Shown: one piece after another, positions 1-6,169 of the stretch
Numbering within the stretch: position 1 is the first letter of the stretch
Layout of the letters: each line of letters starts with the position of its first letter
DNA from: Microcaldota archaeon
GTDB taxonomy: Archaea > Micrarchaeota > Micrarchaeia > Micrarchaeales > CABMGC01
NCBI GenBank assembly: GCA_027449585.1
Contig: DAIDLJ010000003.1
Span: 38,037 to 48,349 of the forward strand
Direction of reading: 5' to 3'
Length of the DNA: 10,313 nt
Position numbers and translations under genes: made by a program
Notes under the pieces: generated by a model
Database searches by the model: none
What the model was told of the DNA's origin: nothing
The model's input: only the letters and a program-made list of their open reading frames with translations

Positions 1-1212
1 CCAAAGGATGCGATAGAAAAAATAGATGTGAGGAAGATACTAGACTCTCGCGGCGGATTCACGGTTGAGGTCTCTTTAAGAGGCAAGAAAAAAGGCGCCA
101 GGGCGATGGTTCCAAACAGCACGAGCACGGGATCGCATGAAGTATTCGCGTTCCCGGATGGCGATGTGGACCTTGCACTATCGAATTTCGCCAAGGTCAA
201 GGGAGAACTTATCGGGATCGGAGCTAGCGAACAGGAAGCCATAGATTCAACACTGCACAAAATAGGCGGAGAGAGATTTGGAGTAATAGGCGGAAATATT
301 GCCACAGGAGTATCTGTAGCTGCAGCCAGGCTGGCGGCTGCAGTCGAGGAGATGGAGCTCTATGAGTATGTACATGAAAGCTTCATGAGGAAGCTTGGCG
401 TGAAGAAGAGGATACCAAGGCCGCTGGGCAACTTGATAGGAGGCGGTGCCCACTCGAGAAACAGGATGTCCATACAGGAGATACTCATATCGCCCTCTGG
501 CGTGAGCTTCGCACGCGGCATAAGCGCGAACGCTTCTGTGCATAAGGCTCTGGGGGAGCATTTAAGCAGAGAGCTCAAGATCTCGACAGGAGTAAATGTA
601 GAGGGGGCATGGGTGAGCGGTCTTGGGGACGAGGAGAATCTCGCACTTGCAAGCGAGATGGCAGGACTGGCTGAGGAGCAGGGCGTGGACGTTCAGATAG
701 GGGCAGACTTTGCGGCAAGTGAGTACTTCAAGAACGGAAAGTACGAGTATCAAGACAGGAAGCTTAGCCCTGCAGAGAATGCAGAATTTATAGAAGAGCT
801 TGCAGGGGAGTTCGAGATGGCGGTAGTCGAAGACCCAATGAACGAGGACGATTATGGCGGCTTTGCCAAGATTACCAGGGGAATAGGGAAGAAAAGCCTC
901 GTGGTTGGTGATGATCTTTACACTACCAGCATTGACAGGCTCAGGGAGGGCATACGCAGCAGGTCAACGAACGGCATTCTGATAAAGGTCAATCAGATAG
1001 GCACTCTGAGCGAGACCATGGAGGTCATAGGGCTTGCACACAGGCATGGCATAAGGACAGTAGTATCCCACAGGAGCAGGGAGACCACTGACGACTTCAT
1101 AGCCCACCTTGCGGTTGCATTCGGATCCGAATTCATAAAGACAGGAATAGTCGGCGGCGAGAGAGTAGCAAAACTAAACGAGCTTGCAAGAATAGAGGAG
1201 CTTGAGTCCTGA
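1..1212 (+). CDS. eno: Enolase (phosphopyruvate hydratase), 5'-truncated by the window edge
   Basis: Enolase interconverts 2-phosphoglycerate and phosphoenolpyruvate in cytosolic glycolysis/gluconeogenesis. The frame is open from base 1 (PKDAIEKIDVRKILDSRG) and matches the family N-terminus, so the GTG at 28 is internal and the true start lies upstream. Numbering from codon 1-3, the 403 visible residues show the substrate loop STSTG (S42), H151 and E160 (GGGAHSRNRMSIQE), E211 (GDEEN), metal ligands D236 (GADFAASE), E277 (VVEDP) and D304/D305 (VGDDL), catalytic K329 in the signature ILIKVNQIGT, H357 (VSHRS) and K380 (IKTG). All expected catalytic and metal residues are present, so it should be active. 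Two normally constant motifs differ: GDEGG reads GDEEN and SHRSGE reads SHRSRE. The visible length is slightly short of the usual 420-430. The next gene begins 72 nt downstream with its own TATA box. Confidence 0.95.
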   Translation, partial: PKDAIEKIDVRKILDSRGGFTVEVSLRGKKKGARAMVPNSTSTGSHEVFAFPDGDVDLALSNFAKVKGELIGIGASEQEAIDSTLHKIGGERFGVIGGNIATGVSVAAARLAAAVEEMELYEYVHESFMRKLGVKKRIPRPLGNLIGGGAHSRNRMSIQEILISPSGVSFARGISANASVHKALGEHLSRELKISTGVNVEGAWVSGLGDEENLALASEMAGLAEEQGVDVQIGADFAASEYFKNGKYEYQDRKLSPAENAEFIEELAGEFEMAVVEDPMNEDDYGGFAKITRGIGKKSLVVGDDLYTTSIDRLREGIRSRSTNGILIKVNQIGTLSETMEVIGLAHRHGIRTVVSHRSRETTDDFIAHLAVAFGSEFIKTGIVGGERVAKLNELARIEELES

Positions 1213-1245
1213 TGCGGCAATTTTGCGTCAGATAGAACAAAAACA

Positions 1246-1253
1246 TTTAAATA
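1246..1253 (+). promoter_or_regulatory. TATA box for the cis-prenyltransferase operon
   Basis: TTTAAATA sits in the AT-rich part of the 72-nt gap after enolase. Its centre is about 35 nt before the ATG at 1285. With usual archaeal spacing, transcription would start near 1275, leaving a leader of about 10 nt. No Shine-Dalgarno motif is visible in that leader. This suggests the three downstream genes can be transcribed independently of enolase. Confidence 0.55.
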
Positions 1254-1284
1254 GATAAATAGACACCAACTACAACGAGATTAG

Positions 1285-1983
1285 ATGGCATTTTCCTCAC
1301 TTCCTAGATCTCTCGCTTTGATACCTGATGGGAACAGAAGATGGGCCAAAGCGCACGGTCTCTCCATAATGCAGGGCTACGAGCTTGGCGTCGAGAGATT
1401 CCTGGACTTTAGCAGATGGTGCAAGGACTACGGAATAAAGAACGTTACAGTATGGGCGCTCTCCACTGAGAACATACGCAGGTCGCCAAGCGAAGTGAAG
1501 GTCCTTTTCAATATATACCGAAAGGCAGTCAAGGACAGGAAGCTGCTTGAGAGGCTGCAGAATGAAGGGATAAGGCTCAACATAATAAGCAACAAGAAGC
1601 TCATCCCAAAGGACCTCGCCGTGGCGTTCAACGACCTTCAGGAGAAGACCAAGGACAACAAGAATGGCGTCCTCAACATACTTGTCGGCTATGGTGGAAA
1701 GGATGACCTGGTGCATGCGATGAAAGCCGCCGTCGGCCTTGCACAAAAAGGGATGGATATTGATGCAGATGCTTTTGCAAGATGCCTGCTATCAAACCAG
1801 GTACCAGAGATAGACTTTATAATAAGGACTTCCGGAGAGAAGAGGCTTTCAGGTTTAATGCCGTGGCAGACAAGCTACTCGGAACTCTATTTCTGCAACA
1901 AGCTCTGGCCGGATTTTGGCAGGAAGGATCTTCGCGCAGCCCTTTCCGAATACAGCAGCAGGAACAGGCGGTTTGGGAAGTAA
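1285..1983 (+). CDS. uppS: Cis-polyprenyl diphosphate synthase (undecaprenyl diphosphate synthase family)
   Basis: Cis-prenyltransferase that adds isopentenyl diphosphate units to a short allylic primer to make the long polyprenyl diphosphate used as a glycan lipid carrier. It is a soluble or peripheral membrane enzyme of 232 residues, a normal length. The family regions appear in order: IPDGNRRWAKAHGL at 13-26 with catalytic D15, VWALSTENIRR at 56-66, YGGKDDL at 136-142, then RTSGEKRLSG at 181-190 with WQTSYSE at 194-200 and WPDFG at 208-212. The ATG fits the TATA box upstream and starts just before region I, so little extra N-terminus is possible. It is the first gene of a tight operon with a DUF2070 protein and a dolichol-kinase-like protein, supporting a role in polyprenol phosphate supply. 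Product chain length cannot be read from sequence by eye. Confidence 0.96.
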   Translation: MAFSSLPRSLALIPDGNRRWAKAHGLSIMQGYELGVERFLDFSRWCKDYGIKNVTVWALSTENIRRSPSEVKVLFNIYRKAVKDRKLLERLQNEGIRLNIISNKKLIPKDLAVAFNDLQEKTKDNKNGVLNILVGYGGKDDLVHAMKAAVGLAQKGMDIDADAFARCLLSNQVPEIDFIIRTSGEKRLSGLMPWQTSYSELYFCNKLWPDFGRKDLRAALSEYSSRNRRFGK

Positions 1984-1992
1984 TGTGTTTTC

Positions 1993-3825
1993 ATGGCACC
2001 TAAAAAGGACCTGACAAAATATACTAGCTACTTCACGATGGAAGTGCCTAGCAGCATAAGACAGATAGCCATAATAGTGCTCTTTGGCATAGTCGCCGGC
2101 TCCATATCCAGCATAATGATACATTACGGATACGGAGACCACCTTGTCAACGTACTTCTTCTTGGAGCAAGCTCCGGAGTCATGATAGTCAGTTTTCCGG
2201 CGCTTATGACCGTTGCGATAATAAAGATGATGAAGAGAACCATGAAGATCAAGCACGTGCTTTTTGCAGTGCTTGCGGTCTCAGGCGCATACTCCTTCTT
2301 CCTCATGCTCGATTCGGCAATATTCTCGATTCTAAGGAACGACACGCTCTCATACCTTATACTGCTGCTCGTAAATGCCAGCATATACGGCTACTGGCTC
2401 ATAATAAACAAGATAGTCATAGGACAGAAAAGAAGCGCAATAATAACCGCAGAGATACAGCCAATACTCAACGTGATAATGTACTTCCCGTTCGGCGGCT
2501 ACCTTCTTAGGCCCGGGTTCCCTGTAGAGATAGCCTTGGTGAAGCTGTACTCTGGAATAATAGTCTTCATGATTATGGGTTATGCCATAATATACCTGCT
2601 TGACAGGCCTGCAAAAAAGAGACTGGCGGTAAGCGGCATAGACTTGTTTAGCAACATGGTCAACCAGTGGCTCTATGACATAGCAGCTGATCCGAACATA
2701 CTAGGAAAGGGAGGGGTGAATCGGGAGGTCAATGTGGATGTGGCCGTGATATATGGAAAGGAGAAGGCGCGCGCTGTGTTCATCAAACCCGACATACATT
2801 ACGGACCTTTTGGCACCGTAGGAGGGAGCATCTTCCCTGAGATCATGAGCGAGATGATGGCGCAGGGATACAACATAACACCGTTCATAGTCCACAGCGC
2901 AGTAAACATAGAGGACAACCCTATGAACACCAATCAAGTTTACTCGCTCTCCAGAAGGATATCAGAGCAGGTCAAGAACATGCATGGAGGGCAGATAAAA
3001 AATGCATACGGGAGCGTGGGATTTGGATCCGATAGGCCATGCAGAGCCATAAACATACACATAAACAATACAAACATACTGACATTATCTAAGGCACCAT
3101 ACGTGACTGAGGACATAGACAGGGAGGTAGGCATTAGATTTGCAGATCTTGCAGGAAGGAACAGATCACGCACCCTGCTCATAGATGCGCACAATTCCAG
3201 ATTTGAGAGCGCAGGCGCAGAGGAGCTCATGGGCATAGGGAAATCTAGCAAGTACATACCAAAGTACGAGAATGCCATACTCAAGGCCACCAAGGATAGG
3301 AAAAAAGGCAGGCTCAGATTCGGCTCGTCGCACTTGAAGATGTCTGATCTGCTTCCTGGACCTGATCTTGGCCGCGGCTTTTCCAGCGTTGGCGTGTTCG
3401 ATTTCGGCGAGAGCAGGTTTGCAATGATTTACATAGACTCCAACAACATGCTTCCGGGATTTAGAAGGCAGATGATTGAACACATAAAAGGCAAGTATGG
3501 GATTGCTGCAGAGCTGTGCACAACAGACACGCATTCGGTGAACTCAATTGCCATGTCTGCAAGGAACTCGCTAGGAAGATACACGACGCCGAGGCAGATG
3601 ATGCCAATAATAGACAGGATGATCGAGAGGGCGCTTGGGGACATGGAACCCGCCCGCTTCGCATCGAGTTCATTCAGATTCGAGAGGTTTAGGGTGTGGG
3701 GAAGCGGCTCGGAGGAGCTTCTCACGAAGGTCGGGACTGATATAATAAGCATGGGCAAGAAGGTCGTTCCCCTCTTGATAGTAGGCGCATATATAGTGGC
3801 CGGCTGGATAATATACATAATGTAG
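1993..3825 (+). CDS. DUF2070 family archaeal membrane protein
   Basis: Resembles the archaeal DUF2070 family, which has no established function. The 610 residues divide into about six hydrophobic segments (roughly 21-43, 49-78, 87-112, 118-143, 150-172, 180-203), a soluble domain at about 205-585, and a last membrane helix at 590-610. The soluble domain carries polar motifs of the kind expected in an active site: PDIHYGPFG at 266-274, HSAVN at 301-305, LIDAHNS at 396-402, FDFGES at 469-474, D482 and CTTDTHS at 509-515. The repeated Asp and His residues suggest a metal-dependent hydrolase or transferase, which is inference only. A stop codon lies in frame just upstream, so the ATG at 1993 is the only ATG/GTG/TTG start. 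It follows uppS by 9 nt without a visible Shine-Dalgarno motif and precedes the lipid kinase by 8 nt. The context suggests a job in polyprenol-linked lipid or glycan metabolism. Confidence 0.83.
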   Translation: MAPKKDLTKYTSYFTMEVPSSIRQIAIIVLFGIVAGSISSIMIHYGYGDHLVNVLLLGASSGVMIVSFPALMTVAIIKMMKRTMKIKHVLFAVLAVSGAYSFFLMLDSAIFSILRNDTLSYLILLLVNASIYGYWLIINKIVIGQKRSAIITAEIQPILNVIMYFPFGGYLLRPGFPVEIALVKLYSGIIVFMIMGYAIIYLLDRPAKKRLAVSGIDLFSNMVNQWLYDIAADPNILGKGGVNREVNVDVAVIYGKEKARAVFIKPDIHYGPFGTVGGSIFPEIMSEMMAQGYNITPFIVHSAVNIEDNPMNTNQVYSLSRRISEQVKNMHGGQIKNAYGSVGFGSDRPCRAINIHINNTNILTLSKAPYVTEDIDREVGIRFADLAGRNRSRTLLIDAHNSRFESAGAEELMGIGKSSKYIPKYENAILKATKDRKKGRLRFGSSHLKMSDLLPGPDLGRGFSSVGVFDFGESRFAMIYIDSNNMLPGFRRQMIEHIKGKYGIAAELCTTDTHSVNSIAMSARNSLGRYTTPRQMMPIIDRMIERALGDMEPARFASSSFRFERFRVWGSGSEELLTKVGTDIISMGKKVVPLLIVGAYIVAGWIIYIM

Positions 3826-3833
3826 TTGCTAAA

Positions 3834-4775
3834 ATGGACGCACTTCAATCTGGCATATGGCTGTACATGACAGTCTTATTCGCGATTGCACTCTTCTTCT
3901 TAGGGCTTTATAGGGCAAGACGGATGGAGAAGAGGGAGCAGGAACTGTTGGGGATTGCAGTAGTTGCAGGCGCCATGCTCTTTGCGTATGAGCATACAGG
4001 CGACTTGAACCTTCTGCTTCTTTGCGTGGGCATAGCAAATTTCAATGGCCTTCTTTCCGACAAGTCACCCAAGATGCGCATTGGCTACGTAATTGTCAGC
4101 GCAGCCTACATTACCGCAATACACTGGATAGGTTTTCAGCTAATAGCGCAGGCCATGCTTCTGGGCATACTGAGCGTGATAACAAAACTCAAGCAGTACA
4201 GGAACAGGATAGAGAACAGGAGAGTGGAGCTGCGCAGGGATGTCTTCCACATGGGCGCCGGCGTGTTTTTGATGCTGATGTTCATGTTCGAGAGCGAGCC
4301 CGTAGCCGTTACTGCGCTCATGCTGATGATACTTGGCGGAATACTTGCCATATGCATAGCAGAGATATCCAAGGACAACCCGATATCGAACGTAGTCGTG
4401 GGACTTGAGCGAGGCGGAGCTGCGCTTGGATATGGCGCGCTGTGGCTAGCGCTTGGCTCGCTCTTTGCCGTATCCTTTCTTAACACCACAAACGTGCTGG
4501 TTGTCTTCGCAGCAATCTTCATTGGCGACCCAGTAGCAACGATAATAGGCATACACTTCAACAAAATAAAGCTGCCATGGAACAGAAGAAAGAGCTTGGC
4601 GGGCACTGCCTCGTATTTCCTTGCGGCCACTATAATCTCATTCTTCCTGATAGGATACTACGCCTTGCTGATAGGACTTGTCGGAGCGGTAATTGAGAGC
4701 CTTAGGATAAAGGTCGATGACAATTTCTCGGTCTCTGTCCTTCTTACTGCACTGCTTTTGATGTTAGGAATCTAG
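3834..4775 (+). CDS. Dolichol/phytol kinase-like CTP-dependent lipid kinase (membrane protein)
   Basis: Member of the Sec59/DGK1/VTE5 group of integral membrane kinases, which use CTP to phosphorylate a polyprenol or similar lipid alcohol. The C-terminal 180 residues hold the family signature: ELRRDVFHMGAG at 132-143 (E132, R135, H139), LERGG at 191-195, GDPVATIIG at 231-239, KSLAG at 253-257, and E288 with VDDN at 294-297 next to a membrane helix. The first 115 or so residues add several more membrane segments. The total of 313 residues is normal for the group. It is third in the operon after the cis-prenyltransferase and DUF2070, so a polyprenol or dolichol is the most likely substrate. Phytol, geranylgeraniol or diacylglycerol cannot be excluded. 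It ends head-on against the NuoM-like gene; the two TAG stops lie on opposite strands of one CTAG. Confidence 0.85.
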   Translation: MDALQSGIWLYMTVLFAIALFFLGLYRARRMEKREQELLGIAVVAGAMLFAYEHTGDLNLLLLCVGIANFNGLLSDKSPKMRIGYVIVSAAYITAIHWIGFQLIAQAMLLGILSVITKLKQYRNRIENRRVELRRDVFHMGAGVFLMLMFMFESEPVAVTALMLMILGGILAICIAEISKDNPISNVVVGLERGGAALGYGALWLALGSLFAVSFLNTTNVLVVFAAIFIGDPVATIIGIHFNKIKLPWNRRKSLAGTASYFLAATIISFFLIGYYALLIGLVGAVIESLRIKVDDNFSVSVLLTALLLMLGI

Positions 4776-6169
4776 ACCAGGAACGGCAGGATTCCAAAAA
4801 GGATTGAGACTGCTATAAGAAACACCCCAGAGATCATGACGCTTACGCCTAGGGGATTGTATGGCTCTACTGCTTTTGATGCGCTCATGAAGACGCGCTC
4901 TATGAGCCAAAAGAGCGCGGCGCCTATGATTATTATTCCGACAATCGGAATTACACCTAAGACTCCGAATGCGCCAACAGCACCTATCAGTATGAGCAGG
5001 TCGGCTATGAATCCGGTAGTGAGCGGCAGGCCAAGCGCAGCGAATGTGCCAAGTATGAAGAGATATGCCATTCCAGGGAAGTTCTTCACTACGCCCTTTA
5101 TCTTATCTATCTCGAGTGTGCCGTAGACCTCGTCAAGAGAGCCTGCCAAAAGAAAGAGCAGTGCTATGATTACGCCGTGATTGAACATCGCATACATTGC
5201 GCCGTTATATCCAAAGGCATTCATTGCCGTTATCCCGACACCGACTATGCCCATATCGGTTATGCTGGTGTAGGCTATTAGCCTCTTTATGTTCCTCTGG
5301 CTAAGGCAGACGTAGGCCGAATAGATGGTCGATACCAAAAAGATGAGAAATAAATAGAGAGAATAGTGCGCTGCTATCGGGAGCATGAGAAACATGAGGT
5401 AGAGGCCGTATCCGCCGAACTTTAGAAGGACTCCGGCCAGTATCATGCTTCCGGTTGTCGGCGCCTCCGTGTGGGCGTCAGGGAGCCAGCTATGGAACGG
5501 GAAGGCAGGCATCTTTATCATGAATGCGACCAGAAAGAGAACGAGGACCTCGAGCTGCGCCTTGAGCGGAATGGACTGCGATGCGCCAATTATCGCACCT
5601 ATGTCAAAGCTGTGCGGCGTTACTGAATTGTAGAGCACTATTATCCCGATGAGGAGCAGCAGGCTTGATATTATTGAATAGATTAGGAACTTTATGCTTG
5701 CATAGCGCCTGTTGTAGCCGCCATAGAGGAAGATTATGAAGAAGACCATGACCTCTGCGACCTCCCAGAATAGGTAGAGAAGGAAGAGGTTTGCAGCCAT
5801 AAAGACGCCAAGAGAGGCCGTCTCCGCAACGAGAAAGACCGTCGAATACACGCGGCCGACCTTGCCTATGAAGTACTCGCCGACCAGCGAGGACGCGAAG
5901 AAGACGACTGCAGTCATTATGAGTAGGATTAGTGATGGCTGCGAGAGCGAGAGGGAGAAGCCCAGGTTTAATGTTGGGATATATGCTATGCTTGCAGACA
6001 AGTATGCCAGGCCGTTTGTATGGACGAGATATAGGACTGCCGCGGATAGTATCAGCACTATTGAGGAAGATGCAACTGTTATATCATGCGCATATCTCTT
6101 ATCCGAGACCATCAGTATGACTAGGAAGAAGAGGGGAACAAATAGCATTATTGGCAATAGCAGCATCAT
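4772..6169 (-). CDS. nuoM: NuoM-like proton-channel (antiporter-type) subunit
   Basis: Polytopic protein of the NuoL/M/N-MrpA/D family, which carries protons across the membrane in complex I, Fpo, membrane hydrogenases or Mrp antiporters. Its 465 residues are almost entirely hydrophobic, with roughly 13-14 segments. Family residues are present: E136 in the FWE motif, K219 (IKMPAFPFHSWLPDAH), the HTEAPTTGS run at 233-241, K250 (LAGVLLKFGGYG), H331 (FNHGV) and an E424-R425 pair. These fit NuoM better than NuoL or NuoN. The usual TSISHMG motif reads TSITDMG, with Asp305 in place of His. The start overlaps the stop of the upstream AAA+ gene as ATGA, with a GGTG Shine-Dalgarno in front; a second ATG follows immediately. 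No other complex I gene is in the window and the downstream gene is convergent, so this is either an isolated copy or a member of a split locus. Confidence 0.88.
   Translation of the reverse strand: MMLLLPIMLFVPLFFLVILMVSDKRYAHDITVASSSIVLILSAAVLYLVHTNGLAYLSASIAYIPTLNLGFSLSLSQPSLILLIMTAVVFFASSLVGEYFIGKVGRVYSTVFLVAETASLGVFMAANLFLLYLFWEVAEVMVFFIIFLYGGYNRRYASIKFLIYSIISSLLLLIGIIVLYNSVTPHSFDIGAIIGASQSIPLKAQLEVLVLFLVAFMIKMPAFPFHSWLPDAHTEAPTTGSMILAGVLLKFGGYGLYLMFLMLPIAAHYSLYLFLIFLVSTIYSAYVCLSQRNIKRLIAYTSITDMGIVGVGITAMNAFGYNGAMYAMFNHGVIIALLFLLAGSLDEVYGTLEIDKIKGVVKNFPGMAYLFILGTFAALGLPLTTGFIADLLILIGAVGAFGVLGVIPIVGIIIIGAALFWLIERVFMSASKAVEPYNPLGVSVMISGVFLIAVSILFGILPFLV

Noticed and set aside
28..30. GTG at 28 as the enolase start
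   Set aside because: Nine in-frame codons upstream match the family N-terminus (IEKI before the DSRG motif), so the gene begins outside the window.
320..343. Inverted repeat CTGCAGCC ... GGCTGCAG inside enolase
   Set aside because: It encodes an alanine-rich helix; repeated GCN codons produce this by chance, and nothing suggests a regulatory role.
1210..1230. Hairpin TGATGC/GCGTCA at the enolase stop codon as a terminator
   Set aside because: Only 6 bp with one G-U pair and a 9-base loop, and no T-run follows it. Archaeal terminators are mainly T-tracts, so support is too weak.
1297..1746. 149-codon open frame on the minus strand inside uppS
   Set aside because: It is antisense to a gene with complete family motifs, has no recognisable protein features and no start signal. 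It is a frame shadow.
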